Shown here piece by piece: positions 1-9,721 of a stretch of DNA of 64,000 nucleotides. Made by a program: the position numbers and the translations under genes. The stretch lies in NCBI RefSeq assembly GCF_002902305.1, contig NZ_PPPX01000001.1:753655-817654 (forward strand), written 5' to 3'. The notes under the pieces were generated by a model. It was not told the DNA's origin. It saw only the letters and a program-made list of their open reading frames with translations, and searched no databases. Positions within the stretch are counted from its first letter, which is position 1. Every line of letters starts with the position of its first letter. This DNA comes from Staphylococcus argensis. GTDB taxonomy: Bacteria > Bacillota > Bacilli > Staphylococcales > Staphylococcaceae.

Positions 1-1
1 T

Positions 2-133
2 TTGCCACAACGTCATGTAGTACCAGACACAGGTCGCGCTGTACTTTCAGGAGTAGTCGTCGATTATGATAGTCAGGGACGGACGAAACATATTGAACGC
101 GTGCTCATCAATGATGATCATCCGCTCGATTAA
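2..133 (+). CDS. ymdB: YmdB-family metallophosphoesterase, C-terminal end (partial)
   Basis: The window opens inside this gene; only the last 43 codons and a TAA stop are visible. The translated tail contains VVPDTGRAVLSGVVVDYD followed by a charged end ...HPLD, which resembles the end of YmdB-type 2',3'-cyclic-nucleotide phosphodiesterases. In staphylococci and Bacillus ymdB lies downstream of rny and upstream of other housekeeping genes, and here the following korAB pair fits the staphylococcal order. No catalytic residues are in view because they lie upstream of the window. The identity rests on tail similarity and synteny, so it is likely but not proven. Confidence 0.7.
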   Translation: MPQRHVVPDTGRAVLSGVVVDYDSQGRTKHIERVLINDDHPLD

Positions 134-164
134 CTATCGTCCGTTCGTATGAATTTCAACGAGA

Positions 165-199
165 ACCTCGCTAAACATAGTCATTTAGCGAGGTATTTT
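165..199 (+). terminator. Intrinsic terminator after ymdB
   Basis: An 11-bp perfect stem (ACCTCGCTAAA at 165-175 with TTTAGCGAGGT at 184-194), an 8-nt loop and a short T-rich tail end the upstream transcript before korA. Confidence 0.85.
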
Positions 200-246
200 G
201 ATATTATAAATAATGAATGAATATATCCACTAGGAGGAACAATGAT

Positions 247-2007
247 ATGCGAAATCAAATATCATGGAAAGTGGGCGGACAACAAGGTGAAGGTATCGAA
301 TCAACAGGTGAAATCTTCGCTACAGCTATGAATAGAAAGGGATACTATCTTTACGGTTATCGACACTTCTCAAGTCGTATTAAAGGTGGTCATACGAATA
401 ACAAGATTCGAGTTTCCACATCACCTGTTCATGCAGTAAGTGATGATTTAGATATTCTTGTGGCATTCGACCAAGAAACGATTGAAGTGAATCATCATGA
501 AATGAGAGCCGACAGCGTAATTATTGCGGATAGTAAAGCGAAACCAGACAAACCTGAAGATTGTCGTGCTCAAATGATTGATTTACCTTTTACTAAAACA
601 GCGAAAGAGCTCGGCACAACACTAATGAAAAATATGGTTGCAGTAGGTGCAACGTGTGCATTGATGGATTTAGAAACTGAAACCTTTGAATCGCTAATCA
701 CAGCGATGTTTGAGAAAAAAGGTGACAAAGTTGTTGAAATGAATATTCAAGCACTTCATGAAGGCTATCGCTTGATGCAAGAACAACTTGAAACGGTAGA
801 AGGCGATTTCCAACTCACAGCATCTCAACAAGATCCGCACCTTTACATGATTGGTAACGATGCAATTGGATTAGGAGCTATTTCAGCAGGTTCACGCTTC
901 ATGGCTGCTTACCCTATCACACCAGCGTCTGAAATCATGGAATATATGATTGAGAATCTACCTAAAGTGGGAGGTACTGTCGTACAGACTGAGGACGAAA
1001 TCGCAGCAGCTAACATGGCGATAGGATCTAACTATGGTGGCGTTCGTGGCTTTACAGCAAGTGCTGGTCCAGGGCTATCACTCATGATGGAAGCGATTGG
1101 TCTTTCAGGTATGACAGAAACACCATTTGTCATCGTCAATACGCAGCGTGGGGGTCCTTCTACAGGTCTTCCAACCAAACAAGAACAGTCCGATTTAATG
1201 CAGATGATTTATGGTACACATGGAGATATTCCTAAGATTGTCGTAGCGCCAACAGATGCAGAAGATGCATTCTATCTAACGATGGAAGCGTTCAACTTAG
1301 CTGAAATCTATCAATGTCCAGTCATCATCCTCAGTGACTTGCAGTTGTCTCTCGGTAAACAGACCGTAGAACAACTAGACTACAACGCTATTGATATTCA
1401 AAGAGGCGAATTGATTCAATCTGATATTGAGCGTGAGGAAGGGGATAAAAGCTACTTCCGTCGTTACGCTTTAACTGACAGTGGCGTATCACCAAGACCT
1501 TTACCAGGCTTGAAAGGCGGTATTCATCACGTAACAGGTGTGGAACACAATCAAGAAGGTAAGACAAGCGAAGCTGCTCAGAACCGACAAGAACAAATGG
1601 AAAAACGTATGCGTAAGACAGAACACTTACTCATAAATGAACCAGTGAGTGGACAAGAAACGCATGATGAAGCAGACATTCTTTATCTAGGCTTTATCTC
1701 AACGAAAGGCGCAATTCAAGAAGGTGCAGAACGTTTAGAAGAACAAGGTATCAAAGTGAATCATCTGCAAATTCGTCAACTTCATCCATTTCCTAAAGAT
1801 GTGGTGCAAGAAGCGGTGAATAAAGCGAAGAAAGTAGTTGTCGTTGAACATAACTATCAAGGTCAACTATCTAATATTCTTAAGATGAATGTTGCTATTG
1901 GAGATAAACTTATTAATCAGACGAAATATGACGGTACGCCGTTCTTACCACATGAAATTGAAGAACGTGGTCAACAAATTGCCAATGAATTAAAGGAGAG
2001 GGTCTAA
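247..2007 (+). CDS. korA: 2-oxoacid:ferredoxin oxidoreductase, fused gamma/alpha subunit
   Basis: This is the large subunit of a cytosolic CoA-dependent 2-oxoacid (probably 2-oxoglutarate or pyruvate) ferredoxin oxidoreductase; the following gene supplies the TPP-binding subunit. The N-terminal ~190 residues form the gamma domain (GGQQGEGIESTGEIFA near the start). Residues ~200-430 form the PorA pyrimidine-like domain (AAYPITPASEIMEYM, ETPFVIVNTQRGGPSTGLPT), and the end is transketolase-C-like. The open frame begins at 217, but a strong TAGGAGG at 231-237 lies 9 nt before ATG 247, giving 586 aa, the usual staphylococcal length. The gene runs directly into korB (stop and next ATG adjacent). 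The substrate cannot be decided from sequence alone. Confidence 0.93.
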   Translation: MRNQISWKVGGQQGEGIESTGEIFATAMNRKGYYLYGYRHFSSRIKGGHTNNKIRVSTSPVHAVSDDLDILVAFDQETIEVNHHEMRADSVIIADSKAKPDKPEDCRAQMIDLPFTKTAKELGTTLMKNMVAVGATCALMDLETETFESLITAMFEKKGDKVVEMNIQALHEGYRLMQEQLETVEGDFQLTASQQDPHLYMIGNDAIGLGAISAGSRFMAAYPITPASEIMEYMIENLPKVGGTVVQTEDEIAAANMAIGSNYGGVRGFTASAGPGLSLMMEAIGLSGMTETPFVIVNTQRGGPSTGLPTKQEQSDLMQMIYGTHGDIPKIVVAPTDAEDAFYLTMEAFNLAEIYQCPVIILSDLQLSLGKQTVEQLDYNAIDIQRGELIQSDIEREEGDKSYFRRYALTDSGVSPRPLPGLKGGIHHVTGVEHNQEGKTSEAAQNRQEQMEKRMRKTEHLLINEPVSGQETHDEADILYLGFISTKGAIQEGAERLEEQGIKVNHLQIRQLHPFPKDVVQEAVNKAKKVVVVEHNYQGQLSNILKMNVAIGDKLINQTKYDGTPFLPHEIEERGQQIANELKERV

Positions 2008-2874
2008 ATGGCTACATTTAAAGATTTCCGTAACAATGTTAAGCCCAATTGGTGTCCAGGTTGCGGTGATTTCTCTGTTCAGGCTGCGATTCAGAAAGCA
2101 GCAGCGAACATAGGATTAGAACCAGAGGAAGTAGCGATTATAACGGGTATCGGATGTTCAGGTCGTCTCTCTGGCTATATTAATGCCTATGGTGTGCACG
2201 GAATCCATGGACGCGCTTTACCGTTAGCACAAGGTGTTAAGATGGCGAACCGTGATCTTACAGTTATCGCTTCAGGGGGTGACGGCGACGGTTACGCTAT
2301 CGGTATGGGCCACACGATTCATGCGTTAAGACGTAATATGAACATGACCTACGTAATTATGGACAACCAAATTTACGGGTTAACGAAAGGTCAAACGTCA
2401 CCATCTTCTGCGCCAGGATTCGTGACGAAATCCACGCCTAAAGGTAATATTGAGAAGAACGTGGCACCTTTAGAACTCGCGCTATCATCAGGAGCTACAT
2501 TTGTGGCTCAAGGTTTCTCTAGTGATATTAAGAATTTAACGAAACTTTTAGAGGACGCAATTAACCATGATGGCTTCTCATTTGTGAACGTCTTCTCCCC
2601 ATGTGTCACATATAATAAAGTGAATACGTATGATTGGTTCAAAGAACATTTAACGAACATCGATGACATTGAAGACTATGACGCTTCGGATAAAGAGAAA
2701 GCGATGGCGAACGTCTTGAAATATGATTCTTTACTCAAAGGTATCGTTTATCAAGATACTGAAACACCTTCATACGAATCACAAATTGAGCAGTTAGATG
2801 AGACGCCGCTTGCGAAGAAAGATCTTCACATTCAAGAAGATCAGTTCAATGCGTTAACACAACAATTTGTGTAA
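2008..2874 (+). CDS. korB: 2-oxoacid:ferredoxin oxidoreductase, TPP-binding beta subunit
   Basis: The 288-aa beta subunit binds thiamine diphosphate and works with the KorA subunit just upstream. Visible marks are the N-terminal WCPGCGDFS, GIGCSGR, and the TPP/Mg motif beginning GDGDGYAIG and ending ~30 residues later at MDNQIYGLTKGQ. No 2x[4Fe-4S] ferredoxin domain is present, as is usual for this two-subunit type. The ATG follows the korA stop without a gap, and AAGGAGAGG lies inside the korA end, so the two subunits are probably translationally coupled. A thiamine-binding protein and the thiamine transporter component ThiW lie nearby. Confidence 0.94.
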   Translation: MATFKDFRNNVKPNWCPGCGDFSVQAAIQKAAANIGLEPEEVAIITGIGCSGRLSGYINAYGVHGIHGRALPLAQGVKMANRDLTVIASGGDGDGYAIGMGHTIHALRRNMNMTYVIMDNQIYGLTKGQTSPSSAPGFVTKSTPKGNIEKNVAPLELALSSGATFVAQGFSSDIKNLTKLLEDAINHDGFSFVNVFSPCVTYNKVNTYDWFKEHLTNIDDIEDYDASDKEKAMANVLKYDSLLKGIVYQDTETPSYESQIEQLDETPLAKKDLHIQEDQFNALTQQFV

Positions 2875-2968
2875 ATATCAGCTTTAGTTTGTTGAGTTAA
2901 AATGAGTATCTGAGATGTGGAAAGTGTATCAAGCGTTTATCGCAAAGATCTGCTTTCTCCTCAACGAT

Positions 2969-2980
2969 ACCAGCGCTGGT
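2969..2980. repeat. Perfect 12-bp palindrome between korB and the next gene
   Basis: ACCAGCGCTGGT is a perfect dyad in otherwise A/T-rich non-coding DNA. It could be a protein-binding site or a small hairpin; I do not recognise it as a known staphylococcal operator. Confidence 0.4.
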
Positions 2981-3027
2981 GCATTTTAATAGAAACAAGA
3001 AAACTAGGGTTAAATAATATGATATTT

Positions 3028-3089
3028 AAGGAGTGGAATGAGAAATCGCTAGGATGATGTTGAACATCTCGTGAACTCTTCCACTCCTT
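3028..3089 (+). terminator. Nested hairpin, probable terminator of korAB
   Basis: AAGGAGTGGA (3028-3037) pairs with TCCACTCCTT (3080-3089), and a small hairpin GATGT/ACATC sits inside the 42-nt apical part. The T-run is short (CTCCTTT), so termination may be incomplete. The rest of 2875-3170 shows only the palindrome at 2969 and the ribosome site of the next gene. Confidence 0.55.
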
Positions 3090-3170
3090 TAACATGTCAT
3101 AGCCTTCATAATCTACAAGGCCGCTGTAAATATGGTACAGTGAAGTAAATTCATCTTCTGGAGGTACATT

Positions 3171-3806
3171 ATGGTTGATCGCTACAAATCGTTTACTGAT
3201 CTTGCTCAGCAGATGACTGAGGGGGAAGATTGGTCTATACACACTCATGAACGGGGCGCACGTCATTTAATTACAGCGATTCATGGCGGTGCAATTGAAA
3301 GAGGCACGTCGGAAGTGGCGGAACTGATTGCTCGTAGGGGTGGTTATGATTTCTACACCTTTAAAGCTACGCGTCGCAATAAGAACAATGAATTGCATGT
3401 CACATCACGGCACTTTAATGAACCGCGTTTAGAAACATTAGTTCAAGGTAAAAGGCACGTCATTTCGATTCATGGCTGTAGAGGCGTGAAACCTAAAGTG
3501 TATTTAGGAGGATTAGATCATACGTTGAGAGCGCATCTGACACTTGCATTGGAACAGAGAAGCTTTCTCGTTGAAGCGGCACCACCACCTATCTCAGGTA
3601 TGCATACGGATAATTTCGTGAATTGTGGCGAGCGTAAAAAGGGTGTACAAATTGAACTTACCGAGCCTTTGCGTAAACAATTTTTCAACAATAAGAAATT
3701 TAATTTACATAATCGAGAAGATGAATCTAATTGGAGTCCGGTAATGACTGCGTTTGCCGATGCAATGATTGAAGCTATAGATGCAATGAAAGAAGAGGAG
3801 GAGTAA
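3171..3806 (+). CDS. Poly-gamma-glutamate hydrolase family protein
   Basis: The 211-aa protein belongs to the YjqB/PghP-like family (older name: phage-related replication protein). These are zinc-dependent amidohydrolases related to poly-gamma-glutamate hydrolase. Motifs seen are IHTHERG near residue 25, AIHGGAIERGTSEVA near residue 38, VISIHGCRG near residue 96, and a late NCGERKKGVQIEL segment. The family's metal ligands are expected among these His/Glu residues. There is no signal peptide, so it should act in the cytoplasm unless exported by other means. TGGAGGTACATT precedes the ATG. The next gene starts 2 nt after its stop, so the two are an operon. The real substrate is unknown. Confidence 0.75.
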   Translation: MVDRYKSFTDLAQQMTEGEDWSIHTHERGARHLITAIHGGAIERGTSEVAELIARRGGYDFYTFKATRRNKNNELHVTSRHFNEPRLETLVQGKRHVISIHGCRGVKPKVYLGGLDHTLRAHLTLALEQRSFLVEAAPPPISGMHTDNFVNCGERKKGVQIELTEPLRKQFFNNKKFNLHNREDESNWSPVMTAFADAMIEAIDAMKEEEE

Positions 3807-3808
3807 TC

Positions 3809-4114
3809 ATGGACGATATACTTATGAGCATACAAGTGATACCGAAGACGCCGAATGGAGAAGATGTGATTCCGTACGTTGATGAAGCAATTAAGGTGAT
3901 TCAAGAAGCGGAAGTTCCGTATCGAGTGGGCGCGCTAGAAACGACAGTTCAAGCAGATATGAATACGTGTCTGATCTTAATTCAGAAGATTAATGATCGC
4001 ATGGTCGAGTTAGAAGTTCCAAGCATTATCAGTCAAGTTAAGTTCTATCATGCACCAGAGGGAATCACGATTGAAACGTTAACTGGTAAATACGATAGCG
4101 ATCGAGTGGAATAG
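3809..4114 (+). CDS. Thiamine-binding protein, MTH1187/YkoF-like (DUF77)
   Basis: This 101-aa protein fits the small Thiamine_BP (DUF77, MTH1187) family, ferredoxin-like folds that bind thiamine or its precursors. Family-like features are the start MSIQVIPKTPNGEDVIPYVD, the core VPYRVGALETTVQAD and the end YHAPEGITIETLTGKY. AGAGGAGGAG ends just before ATG 3809, which favours this start over the ATG six residues later. It is co-transcribed with the hydrolase upstream. Its place between TPP-dependent KorAB and ThiW suggests a thiamine-related role, but no TPP riboswitch is visible. Confidence 0.75.
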   Translation: MDDILMSIQVIPKTPNGEDVIPYVDEAIKVIQEAEVPYRVGALETTVQADMNTCLILIQKINDRMVELEVPSIISQVKFYHAPEGITIETLTGKYDSDRVE

Positions 4115-4321
4115 TGTAGAGTACTGAATTCAATATTTCAACGTCTTGATACGTGAGATTGTTGGCATTCTGTAGCGCATTTTACCTGAAAAATGAGAGG
4201 TGTCTTTTTGCACAAATAAGTAGAATTTAATATAATATAAAGATGATTATGCACAAGTCGAAGCATGTGTGGAATGAAGTGCTCAAGCATGCTCGATGTT
4301 GGAAAGAAAGGGTTATGTAGT

Positions 4322-5863
4322 GTGAATGAAGAGCAAAGAAAACGTACTACGATTAATATCTTAGCTGAACGAGATAAGAAAGCACAAGCGGAGAGTAAGA
4401 ACTTTGAACATGTTTATCAACCGCCAAGCTTGAAACAAGCACGTAAACGCGGTAAAGAAGAAGTGCAATATACGAATGATTTCCAAATCGATGAGAAGTA
4501 CCGCAATATGGGTCACGGTCGCACATTTATGATTAAAACGTATGGTTGTCAAATGAATGCGCATGATACAGAGGTCATGGCGGGAATTCTCAGTGCGTTA
4601 GGTTATCAACCGACGGAAGATATTAATACGGCAGATGTCATTCTCATCAATACATGTGCAATTCGTGAGAATGCCGAGAATAAAGTGTTTAGTGAAATTG
4701 GTAACTTGAAACATCTTAAACGTGAACGACCTGACGTATTGCTCGGCGTGTGTGGTTGTATGTCACAAGAAGAATCCGTCGTGAATAAGATTCTGAAGTC
4801 TTTCCAAAATGTAGATATGATATTTGGTACGCATAATATTCATCGTTTACCAGAAATTCTTGAAGAAGCGTATCTTTCCAAAGCGATGGTCGTTGAAGTA
4901 TGGTCTAAAGAAGGCGATGTCATCGAGAATTTACCGAAAGTACGTGAAGGTAACATTAAAGCATGGGTAAATATTATGTATGGTTGCGACAAATTCTGTA
5001 CATATTGCATTGTTCCTTTTACCCGAGGAAAAGAGCGTAGTCGTAAGCCTGAAGATATTATTCAAGAAGTTCGCGAACTCGCACGCGAAGGTTATCAAGA
5101 AGTGACGCTACTTGGTCAAAATGTGAACTCCTACGGTAAAGATATCGATGGCTTAGACTATGGTTTAGGTGATTTACTCGCAGATATTTCTAAGATTGAT
5201 ATTCCACGTGTGCGTTTTACTACAAGTCATCCATGGGACTTCACAGATCTTATGATTGAAGTGATTGCGGAAGGTGGCAATATTGTTCCACACATCCACT
5301 TGCCAGTTCAATCCGGAAATAACGCAGTACTGAAGATTATGGGTCGTAAGTATACACGTGAAAGTTATCTCGACTTAGTGGATCGCATTAAGGCACAAAT
5401 TCCTGATGTAGCGCTTACGACAGATATCATCGTTGGCTATCCTAACGAAACAGAAGAACAATTTGAAGAGACGTTATCTCTTTATGACGAGGTCGGTTTC
5501 GAACATGCGTACACGTACCTCTATTCAGAGCGTGATGGTACGCCAGCTGCACGCATGAAAGATGATGTGCCGAAAGAAGTGAAGAAAGATCGTCTGCAAC
5601 GTTTAAATCGTAAAGTTGCTGCTTATTCTGGTGAAGCGATGAAACCATATGAAGGTGAAGTCGTGAGCGTGTTATGTGAAGGAAAGAGTAAGAAAGACGA
5701 CGAGGTGCTTGCAGGTTACACTGAGAAGAACAAGTTAGTTAACTTTAGAGCGCCTAAGTCAGCGATTGGTAAAATTGTTGACGTTCGTATTGATGAAGCG
5801 CATCAATTCTCGCTAAACGGTACGTATCTTAGTGAACATGAAGAAGCGATGGTGACGATGTAA
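4322..5863 (+). CDS. miaB: tRNA-2-methylthio-N6-dimethylallyladenosine synthase MiaB
   Basis: MiaB is a radical-SAM methylthiotransferase that converts i6A37 to ms2i6A37 in tRNAs reading UNN codons; its MiaA partner enzyme lies at 18425. The UPF0004 domain carries the first Fe-S cysteines ([39 protein letters not shown]). The radical-SAM motif is [13 protein letters not shown], and a C-terminal TRAM domain follows. The open frame extends to 4265, but GAAAGAAAGGG sits about 9 nt before GTG 4322, where the conserved VNEEQRKR... N-terminus begins, giving 513 aa. The stop overlaps the ymcA ATG by one base. The G-rich ribosome site is of interest for sRNA control. Confidence 0.97.
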   Translation: MNEEQRKRTTINILAERDKKAQAESKNFEHVYQPPSLKQARKRGKEEVQYTNDFQIDEKYRNMGHGRTFMIKTYGCQMNAHDTEVMAGILSALGYQPTEDINTADVILINTCAIRENAENKVFSEIGNLKHLKRERPDVLLGVCGCMSQEESVVNKILKSFQNVDMIFGTHNIHRLPEILEEAYLSKAMVVEVWSKEGDVIENLPKVREGNIKAWVNIMYGCDKFCTYCIVPFTRGKERSRKPEDIIQEVRELAREGYQEVTLLGQNVNSYGKDIDGLDYGLGDLLADISKIDIPRVRFTTSHPWDFTDLMIEVIAEGGNIVPHIHLPVQSGNNAVLKIMGRKYTRESYLDLVDRIKAQIPDVALTTDIIVGYPNETEEQFEETLSLYDEVGFEHAYTYLYSERDGTPAARMKDDVPKEVKKDRLQRLNRKVAAYSGEAMKPYEGEVVSVLCEGKSKKDDEVLAGYTEKNKLVNFRAPKSAIGKIVDVRIDEAHQFSLNGTYLSEHEEAMVTM

Positions 5864-6219
5864 TGTATCGCACTGAAGAAATACTGGAACAGGCGGATCG
5901 TTTAAGTGCTAAGATTCAAGATTTAGATCTTGTGAAAGATTATCGACGTGTAGAAGAACAAATCCATGCTAATCACAGTATCGATACACGTATGAAAGAA
6001 TTGAAACGCAATCAGAAACAAGCGGTTAACTTTCAGAATTACGGCAAGATAGAAGCGCTCAAAGCGTCAGAACATACGATTCAATCGTTAGAGAACGATA
6101 TCAACCAACTTCCGATAGTCGGTGAATTTCGTACTGCGCAACGTGAAGCCAACGATTTACTGCAATTGATGATTGAGACGATGTCAAAACGCTTAAACAA
6201 CCATCATCCAGAAGATTGA
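5863..6219 (+). CDS. ymcA: RicA/YmcA-family regulatory protein
   Basis: This 118-aa helical protein of the YlbF/YmcA family is the RicA component of the Ric (Y) complex known from Bacillus, which influences RNase Y-dependent mRNA processing and carries Fe-S clusters with its partners. Family features are EEILEQADRLSAKIQDLDLV and the mid-region VNFQNYGKIEALKASE. The gene overlaps miaB by one base (TAATG), the same order as in Bacillus. The rny homologue would be expected just left of the window next to ymdB, which fits a functional neighbourhood around RNA processing. Confidence 0.85.
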   Translation: MYRTEEILEQADRLSAKIQDLDLVKDYRRVEEQIHANHSIDTRMKELKRNQKQAVNFQNYGKIEALKASEHTIQSLENDINQLPIVGEFRTAQREANDLLQLMIETMSKRLNNHHPED

Positions 6220-6244
6220 TTTACGAAAGGGGTTGGGTCGTCGA

Positions 6245-6736
6245 ATGAAGACGAGAAAGTTTACATTTACTGCAATATTTATAGCGCTCAATGTCATATT
6301 GAGTAGCTTTATAGTCATACCCGTTGGACCGATTAAAGCCGCACCCATCCAACACATGATTAACGTCTTGTGTGCGGTGTTTGTAGGGCCGTGGTTTGGT
6401 CTCGCTCAAGCATTAATTTCTTCACTCTTGCGCGTACTATTTAACACCGGAAGTGCCTTTGCTTTTCCTGGTAGTATGGTAGGTGTATTACTCGCAAGTG
6501 CATTCTATATTTATCGTCGTCATATCTTTATGGCTGCGGTAGGTGAAGTTATCGGGACGGGAATTATTGGTAGCTTGATGTGTATTCCGGTCGCTTGGAT
6601 CATCGGTTTACACGATTTTGCAGCGAAACCTTTAATGCTCGCCTTTCTCGTTTCAAGTATCATCGGATCAGTCATTAGTTACATTATCTTGATGGTGTTG
6701 AAACGTAGAGGTATTCTTGATCGCTTTTTAAAATAA
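6245..6736 (+). CDS. thiW: Energy-coupling-factor transporter S component ThiW
   Basis: ThiW is a membrane substrate-binding component predicted to import a thiazole or thiamine precursor together with a shared ECF energising module that is not encoded here. The protein has about five hydrophobic segments and the ThiW-type signature VGPIKAAPIQHMINVL near residue 30. The frame can be read from TTG 6233, but that codon touches AAAGGGG (6226-6232). ATG 6245, with 12-nt spacing, is more credible and gives 163 aa. It lies 25 nt after ymcA and is probably read with miaB-ymcA. No TPP riboswitch is visible upstream. Confidence 0.85.
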   Translation: MKTRKFTFTAIFIALNVILSSFIVIPVGPIKAAPIQHMINVLCAVFVGPWFGLAQALISSLLRVLFNTGSAFAFPGSMVGVLLASAFYIYRRHIFMAAVGEVIGTGIIGSLMCIPVAWIIGLHDFAAKPLMLAFLVSSIIGSVISYIILMVLKRRGILDRFLK

Positions 6737-6751
6737 ATGATTGAAAGTCGA

Positions 6752-6790
6752 AGTCCGGAAAGCGTAATGTGCGTTTTTCGGGCTTTTAAA
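6752..6790 (+). terminator. Intrinsic terminator after thiW
   Basis: AGTCCGGAAA (6752-6761) pairs with TTTTCGGGCT (6775-6784), with two G-T pairs, followed by TTTAAATTTT. It closes the miaB-ymcA-thiW unit. The remaining bases up to mutS (6791-7038) are A/T-rich and show no gene, repeat or clear operator. Confidence 0.8.
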
Positions 6791-7038
6791 TTTTGTAAGA
6801 GTGGGAATGTAGAGTGCAAAACTTTTCTGTTAAATATGTATTTTTAGATTTTAATTATGTTCTTGTTCTTTTTGTTTCTTTCTCTAAACACTTTAGATAA
6901 AATAATTATATATTTCGTGTGATTTGTCGGCGCAGCGAGGTAGGATATGTTAAAATTTAAGAGCTAATCATTTTAATAAAATAAGGTTAAAAATAACTCA
7001 AATCATCATAATGACATAGAAAAAGGAACGTGAAATGC

Positions 7039-9711
7039 ATGGCTAAAGTAACGCCAATGATGCAACAATACTTAAAAATTAAATCTGAATATCAGGATTG
7101 TTTATTATTCTTCCGACTCGGAGATTTCTATGAAATGTTCTTCGAAGATGCGAAAGAAGCGTCACGTGTGCTTGAAATCACGTTAACGAAGAGAGACGCT
7201 AAAAAGGACGACCCGATCCCGATGTGTGGCGTCCCGTACCATTCAGCAGACAGTTATATTGAAACCCTCATCAATCATGGGTACAAGATTGCGATTTGTG
7301 AACAAATGGAAGATCCGCGACAAACGAAAGGTATGGTTAAACGCGAAGTCGTGCGTATCGTGACACCTGGTACGGTCATGGAACACGGTGGCGTCGATGA
7401 GAAACAGAACAACTACATCTTAAGTTATCGACACGATGGACAAACATATGCGCTCGCGTATTGTGACGTTTCAACTGGTGAGCTGCAAGTCACACACTTT
7501 GAAGATGAAGCGACATTAATCAACGAAATTACGACGATAAATCCCAATGAAATTGTGGTAGATCGCGCTATCTCTGAACATTTACAACGTCAAATTAATA
7601 TGACGACTGAGACGATCACAGTTGTGGACACCATCTCCGACAACCCATATGCGGTCAACACACTTAACGACCATAATATGCATGAAGTGACACAACTATT
7701 ACTTGATTACATTCATCATACGCAAAAACGTGACCTCTCACATATTGAAGAAGTGCATCAATACGAAGCAGTTAACTTTATGAAAATGGACTATTATGCG
7801 AAACGTAATCTCGAGCTCACTGAAAGTATTCGCTTGAAGTCGAAAAAGGGTACATTACTGTGGCTCATGGATCAAACCAAAACGCCGATGGGGGCACGTC
7901 GATTAAAGCAGTGGATTGATCGCCCGCTCATCCAACGCCAACAAATTCAACAACGATTAGATGTAGTGGAACAATTTATTGATCACTTTATCGAACGTGA
8001 TACGTTACGCGAATATCTCAATCAAGTATACGATATTGAACGCTTAGTCGGGCGTGTCAGTTATGGAAACGTGAATGCACGTGATTTAATTCAACTGAAA
8101 CATTCCATTTCAGAAATTCCGCATATCAAAACGTTGTTAACGCAATTAGATACACAAGCTACGGCTCACTTTGAAGCACTTGAACCGCTTGATGATTTGT
8201 TAGAACTACTCGAACAAAGTATTGTCGAAGAACCGCCGATTTCAGTTAAAGAAGGTGGATTATTTAAATCTGGCTTCCACGAACAACTCGACGAATATCT
8301 TGAAGCTTCACGCAACGGTAAAGCTTGGTTAGCCGAACTTCAAGCTAAAGAACGTGAACGGACAGGTATCAAATCATTGAAAATTCGTTTTAATAAAGTC
8401 TTTGGCTACTTTATCGAAATTACGAGAGCAAACTTACGTGGGTTTGATCCTCAAGCATACGGTTATCAACGTAAACAGACTTTATCAAATGCAGAACGTT
8501 TCATCACAGATGAGCTGAAAGAGAAAGAAGATTTAATTCTAGGTTCAGAAGACAAAGCAGTTGAGTTAGAATATCAATTATTTACTCAGTTGCGAGAGCG
8601 AATTAAAGATTATACTGAGCGTCTGCAACAACAAGCGAAGATTATTTCTGAACTCGATTGTTTACAAAGTTTTGCCGAGACAGCGCAGAAATATAATTAT
8701 GTAAGACCGTCATTTAGTGATGATAAGACGTTAGCTTTAACAGGTTCACGCCATCCCGTCGTTGAACGTGTCATGGATCGCAATGATTATGTACCGAATG
8801 ATTGTCGTTTGGACGAATCGCAATACATTTATTTAATTACTGGGCCGAATATGTCAGGTAAATCGACTTATATGAGACAAGTCGCTATCATTAGTATCAT
8901 GGCTCAAATGGGTGCTTACGTGCCTTGCGATGAGGCAGTTCTTCCGATCTTTGATCAAATCTTCACGCGTATCGGTGCTGCTGATGATTTAGTTTCAGGT
9001 AAAAGTACGTTCATGGTAGAAATGTTAGAAGCACAGAAAGCGTTAGCGAACGCGACGGCTGACAGTCTCATTATCTTTGATGAAATTGGTCGAGGAACTT
9101 CAACTTATGATGGCTTAGCGTTAGCTCAGTCAATGATTGAATATGTTGCTCAGACATCACACGCTAAAACGCTATTCTCCACGCATTATCATGAATTAAC
9201 TACGCTTGATCAAACACTTGAGTGCTTGAAAAACGTTCACGTCGCAGCTAATGAATACCAAGGAGAACTTATCTTTTTACACAAAGTCAAAGATGGCGCA
9301 GTCGACGACAGTTACGGTATTCAAGTGGCTAAGCTCGCAGACTTGCCTGAAGAAGTCATTAACCGCGCACAAGTGATTCTCGATGCCTTTGAAAAGAATA
9401 ATGCGCCAGTGGAAGTGAAGAGTGAAGGAAGTCCGAAAGAAGTTGAAGCAAGTGCCGTACACGAAGCGACGTCGCAATCTGAAAAAGATAAAGACGATAA
9501 TGAACGAACTTCACATTCTGAGAACAGCGATGTGAACAATTCAGCGACTCAGTCTACTTCAACCCAATTCGAACAGACAGCCTTTAATCTCTTCGACGAA
9601 CCAGCAGAACCTAGCGAAATCGAAGAAGAATTGAAGCGTTTAAATATTTCAATGATGACACCAGTCGAAGCCTTAGTGAAATTGAGTGAATTACAAAATC
9701 GATTGAAATAG
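7039..9711 (+). CDS. mutS: DNA mismatch repair protein MutS
   Basis: MutS recognises base mismatches and recruits MutL. The N-terminal mismatch-binding motif is intact ([16 protein letters not shown], the F-x-E type). The C-terminal ATPase has Walker [14 protein letters not shown], Walker [14 protein letters not shown], and STHYHELT. After the ATPase comes a polar, Ser/Glu/Asp-rich linker of roughly 70 residues, then the C-terminal dimerisation helices; QTAFNLF in the linker resembles a beta-clamp-binding peptide. A GTG at 7030 is in frame, but AAAAGGAA is spaced about 10 nt from ATG 7039, where the [13 protein letters not shown] start begins (890 aa). mutL follows after 10 nt. Confidence 0.98.
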   Translation: MAKVTPMMQQYLKIKSEYQDCLLFFRLGDFYEMFFEDAKEASRVLEITLTKRDAKKDDPIPMCGVPYHSADSYIETLINHGYKIAICEQMEDPRQTKGMVKREVVRIVTPGTVMEHGGVDEKQNNYILSYRHDGQTYALAYCDVSTGELQVTHFEDEATLINEITTINPNEIVVDRAISEHLQRQINMTTETITVVDTISDNPYAVNTLNDHNMHEVTQLLLDYIHHTQKRDLSHIEEVHQYEAVNFMKMDYYAKRNLELTESIRLKSKKGTLLWLMDQTKTPMGARRLKQWIDRPLIQRQQIQQRLDVVEQFIDHFIERDTLREYLNQVYDIERLVGRVSYGNVNARDLIQLKHSISEIPHIKTLLTQLDTQATAHFEALEPLDDLLELLEQSIVEEPPISVKEGGLFKSGFHEQLDEYLEASRNGKAWLAELQAKERERTGIKSLKIRFNKVFGYFIEITRANLRGFDPQAYGYQRKQTLSNAERFITDELKEKEDLILGSEDKAVELEYQLFTQLRERIKDYTERLQQQAKIISELDCLQSFAETAQKYNYVRPSFSDDKTLALTGSRHPVVERVMDRNDYVPNDCRLDESQYIYLITGPNMSGKSTYMRQVAIISIMAQMGAYVPCDEAVLPIFDQIFTRIGAADDLVSGKSTFMVEMLEAQKALANATADSLIIFDEIGRGTSTYDGLALAQSMIEYVAQTSHAKTLFSTHYHELTTLDQTLECLKNVHVAANEYQGELIFLHKVKDGAVDDSYGIQVAKLADLPEEVINRAQVILDAFEKNNAPVEVKSEGSPKEVEASAVHEATSQSEKDKDDNERTSHSENSDVNNSATQSTSTQFEQTAFNLFDEPAEPSEIEEELKRLNISMMTPVEALVKLSELQNRLK

Positions 9712-9721
9712 AGGTGAAAGC

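Noticed and set aside
2905-3170. CTGAGA-like bases suggesting a TPP riboswitch before the thiamine-related genes
   Set aside because: The second conserved half (GAACCTGATC-type) and the helix arrangement are missing; only a palindrome and a terminator-like hairpin are present.
3518-3904. Minus-strand frame of 128 codons across the hydrolase and thiamine-binding genes
   Set aside because: It is antisense to two genes with clear family motifs and has no own ribosome site.
4265-4321. N-terminal extension of MiaB with extra cysteines (MCGMKCSS...)
   Set aside because: There is no ribosome site for it, and the conserved family start follows GTG 4322 with a well-spaced GAAAGAAAGGG.
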